64,000 nucleotides of DNA, from the NCBI GenBank assembly GCA_964251665.1, contig CAXUKO010000006.1:248001-312000 (forward strand), given 5' to 3'. The notes beneath the pieces are model-generated. The model was not told the origin of the DNA, made no database searches, and saw nothing but the letters and a program-made list of their open reading frames with translations. How positions within the stretch are numbered: position 1 is the first letter of the stretch; every line of letters starts with the position of its first letter. Both the position numbers and the translations under genes were made by a program. Positions 17,651 through 26,002 of the stretch are shown here, in pieces. The DNA comes from JBBQLG01 sp964251665. Lineage in GTDB: Bacteria > Bacteroidota > Bacteroidia > Cytophagales > Spirosomataceae.

Positions 17651-18172
17651 TTATTTTCTCAAAAACTTAATTTCTCCATGTACGCCGAGTCGAAGTATAC
17701 GTGGTAACTCTACCCTGGCGGGGGGGGTACCAAATCGCTCGGTGACTAATGTGGCTACGGTGTCGGGTAGGGTGGTACTGTCAAACGGAATAGTCAGCAG
17801 CCCTTTTCCGAAGCCGCCAATGAGCCGAACAACCTCCGGAAGCAGCGCCCGCCGTATCGCCAGTTGCTGACTCGTGGCCAGGAGCACAGGCGATACGTTC
17901 TTACCCCCTTCGTAGATCACTGTCAGCGGGTTTTCAGCGAATTCGACCAGGTCCCAGGCTATTTCCGGTACGGTGGTCAGGTATAAACTTAGCTGGCTGA
18001 CCTGATCAATGAGCAGCGTTGGCAGGATGCCGGCCGGCGTCAGGGTGAGTAACTGCTCCACGGCCGCGTCGTTCATCGGGTCGGCGGCTACGGACCAGCC
18101 CGTTTCGTCGGCGAGGGCAATCAGGTGGCCCTGCCGGAGTTGGTAGGTGCTATCGCGGATGGTTGAGGTCAT
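17651..18172 (-). CDS. Sua5/YciO/YrdC-like protein
   Basis: A 173-residue protein that resembles the YrdC threonylcarbamoyl-AMP synthase fold: LRQGHLIALADETGWSVAADP at the N terminus, then AVEQLL, an ILPTLLIDQVSQLSLYL strand region and ENPLTVIYEGG. Compared with true TsaC/Sua5, the PTDTxYGL motif is replaced by ADETGWSVA and the KxR substrate motif is not evident, and the chain is shorter than usual. It may have lost the tRNA-modification activity or serve another role. A reverse-strand -7 box lies upstream at 18187-18194. Confidence 0.65.
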   Translation of the reverse strand: MTSTIRDSTYQLRQGHLIALADETGWSVAADPMNDAAVEQLLTLTPAGILPTLLIDQVSQLSLYLTTVPEIAWDLVEFAENPLTVIYEGGKNVSPVLLATSQQLAIRRALLPEVVRLIGGFGKGLLTIPFDSTTLPDTVATLVTERFGTPPARVELPRILRLGVHGEIKFLRK

Positions 18173-18186
18173 GGTGTTATAACCCG

Positions 18187-18194
18187 CAAAAGTA
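18187..18194 (-). promoter_or_regulatory. Candidate -7 box for the YrdC-like gene
   Basis: CAAAAGTA on the plus strand reads TACTTTTG on the minus strand, an exact TAnnTTTG, 15 bases before the start codon at 18172. No clear -33 element. Confidence 0.4.
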
Positions 18195-18293
18195 CGGCAA
18201 GTTTTGGTGGAATCAGTCAGCGCATTAAAAACGAAAACTCAACGCGCGGGTCTGGGGTTAACGAAACACGACCATTACACCCGCCAGCATCGC

Positions 18294-19106
18294 ATGACTG
18301 ACTCCGTAACGCCTGACGCTGAACCCTCACACTGGGTCGAATACGCGGCAGAATGGCTTGGGACCACCCTGCTGGTATTTGGCGGCCTCAGTGCCGTTAC
18401 CGTCGACTTTGCTGCCGGTTTACCCATGTCCCACTGGCTTCCCGATGCCGGTCTCCGTCGATTGATCACCGGTTTGCTCTTTGCCGGAAGCGGCTCGCTG
18501 ATTGCTATCTCACCACTGGGTAAACTCAGCGGAGCGCACCTGAATCCGGTGGTGTCGCTGGCGTTCTGGCTACAGGGTAAAATGCATGTCTGGGATATGG
18601 TGGGTTATATCGTGAGTCAACTGGCGGGTGGTGTGGCCGGGGTGCTACTCCTTGATGCAGTTTGGGGTGAGTATGCCCATAGCATTCATGATGGCGTTAC
18701 GATTCCGGGCCTGGAGTACTCGTGGCTGGATGCCTTTGGCGCCGAAGTGGTAATGACGTTTCTGCTGGTGCTTGGTATTCTGTTGTTTGTGAGTGATCCC
18801 CGGCTTATGCGCTGGACACCGCTCATGAACTGGCTGCTGGTAGCGGTGTTGGTCTGGGTGGGCGCACCTGTTTCCGGCACCAGCCTGAATCCGGCGCGGA
18901 GTTTTGGTCCGGCCTTTATCACCGGTGTAACGGCATATCAGTGGATTTACTGGCTGGCCCCCACGCTGGGATCGCTGCTGGCAGTGGGTGCCTTCCGATT
19001 CATACCCGGCGATGTGCTAACGGGTAAACTGTTCCATGTTTCTACCTACCGCAGCATCTTCAAACACGTAGCGGCTCCGAGCAGACAGGATGGTAAACTG
19101 GCGTGA
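18294..19106 (+). CDS. Aquaporin / MIP family channel
   Basis: A 270-residue inner-membrane channel. Six hydrophobic helices and two half-helix loops are visible: loop B SGAHLNPVV (NPV instead of canonical NPA) and loop E GTSLNPARSFGPA with the usual NPA and selectivity-filter Arg. The first box variant occurs in some aquaporins. It would pass water or small neutral solutes. ATG at 18294 (MTDSVTPD) is chosen because the 30 residues upstream are polar and unlike the family. Confidence 0.88.
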   Translation: MTDSVTPDAEPSHWVEYAAEWLGTTLLVFGGLSAVTVDFAAGLPMSHWLPDAGLRRLITGLLFAGSGSLIAISPLGKLSGAHLNPVVSLAFWLQGKMHVWDMVGYIVSQLAGGVAGVLLLDAVWGEYAHSIHDGVTIPGLEYSWLDAFGAEVVMTFLLVLGILLFVSDPRLMRWTPLMNWLLVAVLVWVGAPVSGTSLNPARSFGPAFITGVTAYQWIYWLAPTLGSLLAVGAFRFIPGDVLTGKLFHVSTYRSIFKHVAAPSRQDGKLA

Positions 19107-19132
19107 ACAGGTGATAGAAGGATTATTATTCA

Positions 19133-19140
19133 TAGCTTTG
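19133..19140 (+). promoter_or_regulatory. Candidate -7 box for the higBA-like operon
   Basis: TAGCTTTG is an exact TAnnTTTG, 33 bases before the toxin start codon. The -33 position (about 19110) shows only a weak match. Confidence 0.45.
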
Positions 19141-19172
19141 TTCACTATGAGTAAACTTATGCCAATGATGCG

Positions 19173-19484
19173 ATGTTCAATATAATAGCGCGTCGCACCT
19201 TGCTGGACTATTGCAATCTGTATCCGCAGGCAGCCAATGCGCTAAAACAGTGGTATGCGGAGCTACAGGGCTGTGAGTTTAGCAGTTTTAATGAATTAAA
19301 GGCAATGTACGGGAATGCCAGCATTGTTGCCGATGACCGGGTGGTATTTAACATCATGGGCAACAAATACCGTCTGGTCGTGCGGATGGTATTCGACTAC
19401 AAGACCATCCAGATCAAGTGGTGTGGCACCCATTCCGAGTATGATAAAATTGACGTAGCAACTGTTCAATACCAGCAAGTATGA
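19173..19484 (+). CDS. higB: HigB-type toxin (type II toxin-antitoxin)
   Basis: A 103-residue protein of the RelE/HigB mRNA-interferase superfamily. The segments RTLLDYCNLYPQAANAL, a VFNIMGNKYRLVVRMVFDY core and KWCGTHSEYDKI match HigB toxins, where the conserved Tyr, Arg and C-terminal His-Tyr region form the active site. Toxin first, antitoxin second is the usual higBA order, and the stop overlaps the antitoxin start (ATGA, 19481-19484), so translation is coupled. Confidence 0.88.
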   Translation: MFNIIARRTLLDYCNLYPQAANALKQWYAELQGCEFSSFNELKAMYGNASIVADDRVVFNIMGNKYRLVVRMVFDYKTIQIKWCGTHSEYDKIDVATVQYQQV

Positions 19485-19837
19485 AATTGAAGCCAATTAA
19501 AAGTGAGCAGGAGTACGACGATATAATGGCATGGATAGATGAACAGTTTGACCGGAAGGTACAGCCCGACAGCCCGGAGGGAGATGTTCTACAAGTTGCT
19601 TTACTTTTAGTTAAAGCGTACGAGGATGTGCACTACGCTATACCTGCTCCAGATCCTATTGACGCTATCAGGCTTAAGATGGAGGAGCGGGGCGTAAAAA
19701 ATAAAGACTTCGTTGGTAAGCTGGGTAGTAAGAGTTATGTCTCCGCAGTACTGAACCGACGTAAACCCCTGACGCTGGCCATGGCTAAGTTCTTCCACAA
19801 AGAGCTGGGTATACCGGCCAGTATATTATTGGCTTGA
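19481..19837 (+). CDS. higA: HigA-type antitoxin with HTH domain
   Basis: A 118-residue protein. The C-terminal half (about 60-118) is a Cro/CI-type helix-turn-helix: DAIRLKMEERGVKNKDFVGKLG, SYVSAVLNRRKPLTLAMAKFF. The N-terminal part (SEQEYDDIMAWIDEQFD) resembles the toxin-binding segment of HigA proteins of this type. The start overlaps higB by four bases. It should neutralise HigB and repress the operon promoter; no operator palindrome was obvious. Confidence 0.88.
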   Translation: MKLKPIKSEQEYDDIMAWIDEQFDRKVQPDSPEGDVLQVALLLVKAYEDVHYAIPAPDPIDAIRLKMEERGVKNKDFVGKLGSKSYVSAVLNRRKPLTLAMAKFFHKELGIPASILLA

Positions 19838-19856
19838 GACTATAGTCAAATACGCA

Positions 19857-20049
19857 GCCGCTAATCATTTATCCAATTCCCTGAAAGAAGATGCACCCAA
19901 AAACCAAGTGGCGCAAGATTGTGGCCTTCCGTAATTTTGTAACGCATGAATAGTTTGGCGTCGATCTTGAATTACTCTTAGTTATAGCAACTCGTCAATT
20001 GTGGGTGCTCAAGGTGACCGTTGAGCAAATACTACTTAAACAATTTTAG
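19857..20049 (+). pseudogene. 3' remnant of a HepT-like (DUF86) antitoxin/nucleotidyltransferase partner gene
   Basis: No intact ORF exists here, but two frames join into a HepT-like C-terminal half. The first frame (19857-19901) reads AANHLSNSLKEDAPK; after a frame change the second (19906-20049) reads WRKIVAFRNFVTHE, then a TAG where the family has EY, then FGVDLELLLVIATR and a stop at 20047. The RNxxxHE-Y motif is the family hallmark. At least one frameshift and one nonsense change are needed, and the 5' half and the nucleotidyltransferase partner (MntA) are absent. It immediately follows higA, so this is a toxin-antitoxin hotspot. Confidence 0.7.
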
Positions 20050-20080
20050 CAGTAATCAGTCCGCGAAGCGAAACTCAACG

Positions 20081-21316
20081 CTACAGCATAGCTTCCGTAA
20101 CCGGCTCTTCAGCATCACTCGGCTTATGCCCGTATTGCATAGCCCGTTCTCCAAGCAGGAGGGCCAGTAAACCCAGACCAGTACAGGAAACCATAACGCC
20201 CACCATCGGCATGGCGGTGTTGTTATGCAGCGTACTCACAGCCGCCGAAATAATCGCCCCAAATCCCATTCTAAAGCTGCCCATCAAGGCCGCAGCACTG
20301 CCCGCATGACGACTAAAGGGAGCCAGCGAAAGCGCCGACGCATTCGGGCCTGTCAACCCCTGACCACTCAGAAACAGAAACAGCATCCCGATCAGGCTAT
20401 ACTGATTATACCAGCCCGCCCACGTACCCACTACCAACAGCAGGCCAACAACGGATTGATATAGCAGAACGGTACGAATAATCTGCTCACTGCTAAAGCG
20501 CTTCAGCAGCAGGTGATTCAGTTGGGTAGGGGCGATGAGGGCAATGGCCAGGAAGGCAAAGATCCAGCCGTAGGTCTGCTCACTCACCTTATAAATAGTC
20601 ATGAACACGTCCGGCGAACCGGCAATGTAGGCGAAGGGAGCCGCCGTTGCGATACCGCCGACCAGGGCGTAGGTGGTGAACTGAGGCTGCTTTACTACTG
20701 TAAAGAAACTGCCCAGGACGGCATCGGGCCGTAGCGATAAGGAGGGGTCAGGTGTCTTACCGTTCGGGAGGAAGAACAGAATGCCGATCAGAATCAGTCC
20801 CGTAATGAGGGCCAGCACCAGAAAGATCGAATGCCAGCCGAAGGCAACCGTGACGTAACCACCGATGGTGGGTGCAATCATGGGCGAAACCGCTACCACC
20901 AGCGTCAGTAAGGAAAAGGCCTGTGCAATCTCACCTACCGGAAACAGGTCGCGCACTAAAGCCTGGGCCGCCACTAACCCAACGCAGCCACCCAGCGCCT
21001 GTAGCAGCCGCATGAAAATCAGCATATCGATAGACGAGGCCGACGCGCAGCCCACCGACGCCAGCATGTAAAGAGCTAACCCCACGTATAAGGGACGTTT
21101 GCGGCCAAATCGGTCAAGCAGGGGGCCGTACAAAAGCTGTCCGGCCGAAATACCAATCAGGTAAGCAGTTAGGGATAACTGCACCTCCGCAATGGATGTA
21201 TGGAGGGCACTGGCAATGGCCGGAAAACCCGGCAGGTACATGTCAATGGAAAACGGGCTGATGGTAGAGAGCGTCCCTAAAATCAGGATAATTACAAAAT
21301 GCTGTCGTCGAGTCAT
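20081..21316 (-). CDS. Bcr/CflA family multidrug efflux MFS transporter
   Basis: A 411-residue major facilitator with twelve predicted helices. The start MTRRQHFVIIL (21316) is preferred over an opening at 21346. Motifs include IDMYLPGFPAIA in helix 1, GQLLYGPLLDRFGRKRPLYVGLALY (motif A region) and RLLQALGGCVGLVAAQALVRDL (motif C-like of Bcr/CflA drug:proton antiporters). Exported drugs cannot be predicted. It is divergent from the heparinase-like gene. Confidence 0.88.
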   Translation of the reverse strand: MTRRQHFVIILILGTLSTISPFSIDMYLPGFPAIASALHTSIAEVQLSLTAYLIGISAGQLLYGPLLDRFGRKRPLYVGLALYMLASVGCASASSIDMLIFMRLLQALGGCVGLVAAQALVRDLFPVGEIAQAFSLLTLVVAVSPMIAPTIGGYVTVAFGWHSIFLVLALITGLILIGILFFLPNGKTPDPSLSLRPDAVLGSFFTVVKQPQFTTYALVGGIATAAPFAYIAGSPDVFMTIYKVSEQTYGWIFAFLAIALIAPTQLNHLLLKRFSSEQIIRTVLLYQSVVGLLLVVGTWAGWYNQYSLIGMLFLFLSGQGLTGPNASALSLAPFSRHAGSAAALMGSFRMGFGAIISAAVSTLHNNTAMPMVGVMVSCTGLGLLALLLGERAMQYGHKPSDAEEPVTEAML

Positions 21317-21485
21317 AAATAAAAGAGGCATTCCTTTACCAGACACTCGACAGGAAACGATTGTTCCATTAACGCAGGCAGACTTTTGCTACGGCCTCAA
21401 TCGGGCTGATGCCAAGTCTCTGCTAAACGGATTACCGGTATAAAAACGGCCGCGATCACTTTAGGTAACAAACCAGCATTCACCC

Positions 21486-23366
21486 ATGAGACTCAATTTG
21501 CTGTTCATTGCTGCTTTCGTGTTCCTGTTGAGCCGCACTGGTATAGCGCAGGATAAACCCATCGGCCCCAGTACAAAACTGCCCGCTCATCCGCGTATTC
21601 TGTTGCTGAACGGTGAAGAAAAGTCGCTGCAAAAGACTATTGCTGCCGATAAAACCTGGAGCAGTGTACACCAGCTTATACTGGCCGAGTGCGATAAAAT
21701 GCTGACGACAAACCCGGTGGAACGGATTCAGATTGGGCGCAGGCTGCTCGATAAGTCCCGGGAAGCGCTACGGCGCATATTTTACCTGTCCTACGCCTGG
21801 CGCATGACCCGGCAGGATAACTACCGGCAGCGGGCCGAAAAAGAGCTGCTGGCGGTATCGGCATTCAGCGACTGGAACCCATCGCACTTTTTGGATGTGG
21901 CCGAGATGACGATGGCTGTCGCGATCGGTTACGACTGGCTATATGCCGATTTATCGGAGCCGTCGCGGGCCACCATCAAAGCGGCTATTCTGACAAAAGG
22001 CATTCAACCGTCGCTCGACCCCAGGAATAACAGCTGGCTCACGGCCACCCATAACTGGAATCAGGTATGTAATGCAGGCATGGCCTACGGTGCCCTGGCT
22101 ATTTACGAAGACCAACCGGAGGTAGCGAGAACTATACTGAATCGGGCCATTGAAACCGTCGTACTGCCCATGGGCGATTACGCGCCTGACGGGGCTTATC
22201 CTGAAGGCTACGGTTACTGGGGCTACGGAACCAGCTTCAATGTGCTGTTCATCAGTGCTATGGATAAAGCGTTCGGGCAGGATTTTGGCCTCTCCCAACG
22301 TCCCGGCTTCCTGAAAACGGCGGGTTATATGGCTAACATGACTGGTCCTGCGGGTATGCCGTTCAATTATTCCGATGCCGGTAAGAACGGCGAACTACAG
22401 CCCGCCATGTTCTGGTTTGCCGGCAAGACAAAAGATCGGTCGCTTTTATGGGTGGAGCGGGGCCGGTTGCTGGCGGGCGAAGCGGCTAAAAATCTGAACG
22501 ACCGCTTACTGCCAACGATCATGCTCTGGGGTGCTGGCCAACCGGTAGCTTCCATTCCCGCCCCCACATCGACGGTATGGGTTGGAGCCGGTAAGAGCCC
22601 TGTAGCCTTGATGCGAACGGCCTGGAACGATCCGGCGGCCATCTTTGTGGGTTTCAAGGGTGGGTCGCCCTCGGTGAACCATGCGCATATGGATGTCGGG
22701 TCTTTTGTGATGGATGCCGATGGCGTTCGGTGGGCGATGGACTTCGGCATGCAGGATTACAACTCGCTGGAAACAAAAGGCGTGGATTTGTGGAATAAAG
22801 GTCAGGATTCGCAGCGCTGGCAGGTGTTCCGGTACGGTAACTTGGAACACAACACGCTAACGGTGAACAATGGCCTGCAACTCGTTAAGGGAGATGCACC
22901 CATCACCAGCTCGTCCGGCACGCCACAATTTATGAATGCAACCACCAGCCTGACAGAGTTATACGCCGGGGCTCTCGCCAATGCCAATCGGGGACTTGCT
23001 ATTGTTAACCAGGCCTATGTAGTAGTGCGTGATGAACTCGAAACGGCGACCAGTCAGGCCAGTGTTCGCTGGACCATGTTGACGCCTGCTACGGTAACGC
23101 TCCTCAGTAAAAATCGGGCAGAACTGACCAAAGACGGTAAAAAACTTATCGTGCAGGTGCAGGAACCCGCTGACGTAACCTTAAAAACCTGGCCGACCGA
23201 CCCGCCCCACGATTACGACGCGCCCAACCCGGGTACAACCCTGCTGGGATTCGAAATAACGATGCCCGCCAACACCAAAGGCGCACTGACCGTTTTGCTC
23301 ATTCCCGAAAAAGCAGCTGCCAAGCCTACACAACCAGTTCGGCCATTACAAACGTGGCCCCGATAG
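21486..23366 (+). CDS. Heparinase II/III family polysaccharide lyase
   Basis: A 626-residue exported protein (signal near 1-20, cleavage at GIAQ). The N-terminal toroid (about 60-320) has family landmarks RIFYLSYAWRMT, NWNQVCNAGMAYGAL and PEGYGYWGYGTSF. The C-terminal heparinase II/III domain contains SVNHAHMDVGSFVMDADGVRWAMD, including a conserved His that serves as catalytic base in the family, and DLWNKGQDSQRW. It would cleave uronate-containing polysaccharide by beta-elimination; the true substrate is unknown. It is followed by a DUF1080 gene, and the two plausibly act in polysaccharide breakdown. Confidence 0.85.
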   Translation: MRLNLLFIAAFVFLLSRTGIAQDKPIGPSTKLPAHPRILLLNGEEKSLQKTIAADKTWSSVHQLILAECDKMLTTNPVERIQIGRRLLDKSREALRRIFYLSYAWRMTRQDNYRQRAEKELLAVSAFSDWNPSHFLDVAEMTMAVAIGYDWLYADLSEPSRATIKAAILTKGIQPSLDPRNNSWLTATHNWNQVCNAGMAYGALAIYEDQPEVARTILNRAIETVVLPMGDYAPDGAYPEGYGYWGYGTSFNVLFISAMDKAFGQDFGLSQRPGFLKTAGYMANMTGPAGMPFNYSDAGKNGELQPAMFWFAGKTKDRSLLWVERGRLLAGEAAKNLNDRLLPTIMLWGAGQPVASIPAPTSTVWVGAGKSPVALMRTAWNDPAAIFVGFKGGSPSVNHAHMDVGSFVMDADGVRWAMDFGMQDYNSLETKGVDLWNKGQDSQRWQVFRYGNLEHNTLTVNNGLQLVKGDAPITSSSGTPQFMNATTSLTELYAGALANANRGLAIVNQAYVVVRDELETATSQASVRWTMLTPATVTLLSKNRAELTKDGKKLIVQVQEPADVTLKTWPTDPPHDYDAPNPGTTLLGFEITMPANTKGALTVLLIPEKAAAKPTQPVRPLQTWPR

Positions 23367-23431
23367 GGAGTAAGGTTAATGTATTAACCTCTCCCAGACT
23401 ATTTCTTAGGTGAGATTCCGGTTAGCCGGAG

Positions 23432-23517
23432 GGCAGTAGCCCGGTGGTGCGGCATTCCGATGCCCACGTCCGGCAGCTACCAGTATCTTAGCTACCGGTC
23501 GTTACCGGGCTACTGCC
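23432..23517. repeat. Intergenic inverted repeat
   Basis: Arms at 23432-23445 and 23504-23517 are exact reverse complements over 14 bases with a 58-base interior that has further short repeats of GCTACC. It lies between the heparinase-like gene and the DUF1080 gene and is probably a degenerate dispersed palindrome. Confidence 0.6.
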
Positions 23518-23615
23518 TACCGGTAGGGTAGTCTCTGGTTTCATTAAATTGACGAATAGGCTGTGCCACAGGAAAATAATAACCATACACGATCACTATA
23601 AGCCACAATACACCC

Positions 23616-24407
23616 ATGAAAACCATGATGTTTACTACCCTGGCTACCTACCGTTTCTTTGTATTACTGGTCCTTGGCGCAGGCCTTGTAACAGCCGCGA
23701 ATGCCCAGACCGGCGTAGGCGTGAAGCCGCCCAAAGATGCTGACGTGCTTTTTGATGGGTCGCGTAAACTGCTCGATGAAAAGTGGACTTATTGGGAAGG
23801 GCCACGACTGGCTGCTACCTTGCCTATCAAATGGGCGGTAGAAAAAGACCCCGCTGGCAGCGGTATGGTGATGAACAGTAACGACCCATCGGCTGCGGGT
23901 GGGAAATACGGAGCCGCCGACATTGTGACTAAAGAAGCTTTCCGCGATTTCCGGCTTCACGTCGAATTTTACGTTAGTAAGGCGGGTGGTAACAGCGGGG
24001 TATATCTGCAAAATCGGTACGAGATTCAGATCTTCGACGGCGACACCACCTCGCATGGGTTGGGGGCTGTTATTAACGAATCGCCATCGCCGTATAAACT
24101 CTATTCCGGTATCGGCACATGGAACGCCTACGATATTGAGTTCCGGGCGGCCCGGTTCACCGATGGTAAACGCACCGAACCCGCTATGGTAACGGTGTAT
24201 CTGAACGGCAAGAAAGCCCATACTAACCAGAAAATTTCTCAGGTGTGGGGCGGGCCTAACTCCGGCATCGATGGGGGGAATGACTCCGGGAAAGGCATTA
24301 CCGACACGCCCGGCGGTATTAAACTACAGGCCGAAGGTCATGCTGTTTTGTTCCGTAACATCTGGATCAAGCCCTTGGATCTGAAACAGGCAAACACCGA
24401 TTTTTAA
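23616..24407 (+). CDS. DUF1080 (3-keto-disaccharide hydrolase) family protein
   Basis: A 263-residue exported protein with a signal peptide (LATYRFFVLLVLGAGLVTAANA). The single domain matches DUF1080: DVLFDGSRKLLDEKWTYWEG at the start, DFRLHVEFYVSKAGGNSGVYLQNRYEIQIFD in the core, GTWNAYDIEFRAARF and NGKKAHTN later, and AVLFRNIWIKPL at the end. The concanavalin-like jelly roll and the conserved NSG-x-Y-x-QNRYEIQI pattern are intact. Characterised relatives act on 3-keto sugars; the substrate here is inferred only. Confidence 0.88.
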   Translation: MKTMMFTTLATYRFFVLLVLGAGLVTAANAQTGVGVKPPKDADVLFDGSRKLLDEKWTYWEGPRLAATLPIKWAVEKDPAGSGMVMNSNDPSAAGGKYGAADIVTKEAFRDFRLHVEFYVSKAGGNSGVYLQNRYEIQIFDGDTTSHGLGAVINESPSPYKLYSGIGTWNAYDIEFRAARFTDGKRTEPAMVTVYLNGKKAHTNQKISQVWGGPNSGIDGGNDSGKGITDTPGGIKLQAEGHAVLFRNIWIKPLDLKQANTDF

Positions 24408-24497
24408 CCGATTGGCTGGCAGAATAACGGCTCATGGCAACATAATGCCCCATTGTTTGTATAGTTGCTAACCCACGCTCACTAACTCACTACCTTC

Positions 24498-25541
24498 GTG
24501 AAACACCTCTTTTTACTGCTGCTGACCGTTGCCCTGCTGACCGCATCCTGCCAGTCGACCGACACAGCTAAAGCCACTTTACAAACCTATTTTCCGGCCG
24601 ATACCGCTGCGGTGGCTAATGGGGGCGTTCAGATTATTCCGGTCAAAACGCTCAACCGCACGTTCAACGTCTGGACCAAACGCTTTGGTGATAACCCAAA
24701 AATTAAGTTGCTGCTGCTCAACGGCGGGCCGGGCGCTACCCATGAATACTTCGAGGTGATGGAAAGTTTCTTACCCGCTGAAGGTATCGAGTTTATCTAC
24801 TACGATCAGTTGGGGACCGGCCATTCGGACAACCCCAAAGACACTGCCTTCTGGAGTCTGCCGCGCTACGTGGAAGAAGTCGAGCAGGTGCGTACGGCTC
24901 TAAATCTGACGTCCGACAATTTCTACCTGCTGGGCCATTCGTGGGGCGGCATCCTGGCGACGGAATACGCGCTCAAATACGGCAAAAACCTGAAGGGGCT
25001 GGTGATCTCGAACATGATGTCGAGCTGCCCCGACTACGGCAAATACGCCGATGAGGTGCTGGCAAAGCAGATGGACCCGGCTGTAGTAAAGGAAGTGAAC
25101 GAGATCGAAGCAAAGGGGCAGTATACCTCGCCCCGGTATATGGAACTGCTGATGCCGAATTTCTACGCCAAACACATCTGTCGGCTACCGATTGCCCAGT
25201 GGCCCGAGCCGATGAACCGCGCCATGAACCAGATAAACCAGTCGCTCTACGTAACCATGCAGGGGCCAAGCGAATTTGGCATTGCCGGTAACCTGACCCA
25301 CTGGGACCGCAAAGCCGACCTGCCCAGGATCACCGTGCCCACGCTGACCATAGGTGCTCAATACGACACCATGGACCCCAAACATATGCAGTGGATGTCG
25401 ACGCAACTTCCCAACGGCAGTTACCTCTACTGCCCCAACGGCAGCCACATGGCCATGTACGACGACCAGAAGACCTACATGAGTGGCCTCATCAAATTTA
25501 TCAAAGGCGTTGATGCCGGGGAGAAGAAGGTGAGTTTGTGA
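24498..25541 (+). CDS. Proline iminopeptidase-family hydrolase, lipoprotein
   Basis: A 347-residue alpha/beta-hydrolase starting at GTG 24498. The leader MKHLFLLLLTVALLTASC ends in a lipobox (TASC), so it is membrane-anchored. Motifs: LLNGGPGATHEYF (oxyanion region), GHSWGG with nucleophile Ser near residue 149, and late Asp and His in IGAQYDTMDP and GSHMAMYDD. It is of the prolyl aminopeptidase (S33) type and may release N-terminal proline from peptides in the envelope. The gene is followed by the convergent SinR/Cas2-like gene. Confidence 0.85.
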   Translation: MKHLFLLLLTVALLTASCQSTDTAKATLQTYFPADTAAVANGGVQIIPVKTLNRTFNVWTKRFGDNPKIKLLLLNGGPGATHEYFEVMESFLPAEGIEFIYYDQLGTGHSDNPKDTAFWSLPRYVEEVEQVRTALNLTSDNFYLLGHSWGGILATEYALKYGKNLKGLVISNMMSSCPDYGKYADEVLAKQMDPAVVKEVNEIEAKGQYTSPRYMELLMPNFYAKHICRLPIAQWPEPMNRAMNQINQSLYVTMQGPSEFGIAGNLTHWDRKADLPRITVPTLTIGAQYDTMDPKHMQWMSTQLPNGSYLYCPNGSHMAMYDDQKTYMSGLIKFIKGVDAGEKKVSL

Positions 25542-25639
25542 GGGGAGTACAGCACCTTTTACGAAAAAGTCGGAAGCGCACTAATGCAGTGATAGTGCCT
25601 GTCTTCTCATCAGTAGATGGGCTTTTCAGGAACCCGGCG

Positions 25640-25909
25640 TTACAGGTTCTTTTTGAGCCAGTCCCAGTAGGGTTGGGTGGCCCAGCCGCTGTACTGGTTC
25701 TTTTGCACCTGACAGATAAACAAACTATCATCCACATCCAGCTGATGGCGCAACCGCTCCTGTAGCTGAAGGGCATTCTCGGTTGTGCTCACCAAACAAG
25801 TGGAACCCAGAATGATGTGCGCCCAGCCATCTTTCTCTAATTCAGCGTAGAAGGGGGCGTAGTCCAAGCCCTTCCTTTTTAAACTATACGAAACACAAAA
25901 GATGGCCAT
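25640..25909 (-). CDS. SinR/Cas2-like small protein
   Basis: An 89-residue protein. The N-terminal MAIFCVSYSLKRKGLDYAPFY, a central GSTCLVST strand and C-terminal DVDDSLFICQVQKNQYSGW then WDWLKKNL match short proteins often annotated SinR family, which have a ferredoxin-like Cas2-type fold. No CRISPR array or cas gene is in the window, so it is not part of a CRISPR system here. Function unknown. Confidence 0.65.
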   Translation of the reverse strand: MAIFCVSYSLKRKGLDYAPFYAELEKDGWAHIILGSTCLVSTTENALQLQERLRHQLDVDDSLFICQVQKNQYSGWATQPYWDWLKKNL

Positions 25910-26002
25910 TGTTGAGGTAATGAGTGGGTCATAAACCTGTTTCGGGTAGAATACAATGCAGCACTAAAGTCTCGTACAGGGTAGACTGGCCTAAAGCGGA
26001 GG

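Noticed and set aside
25640..25909. Possible CRISPR-Cas link for the Cas2-like protein
   Set aside because: No direct-repeat array and no other cas gene is seen anywhere in the window.
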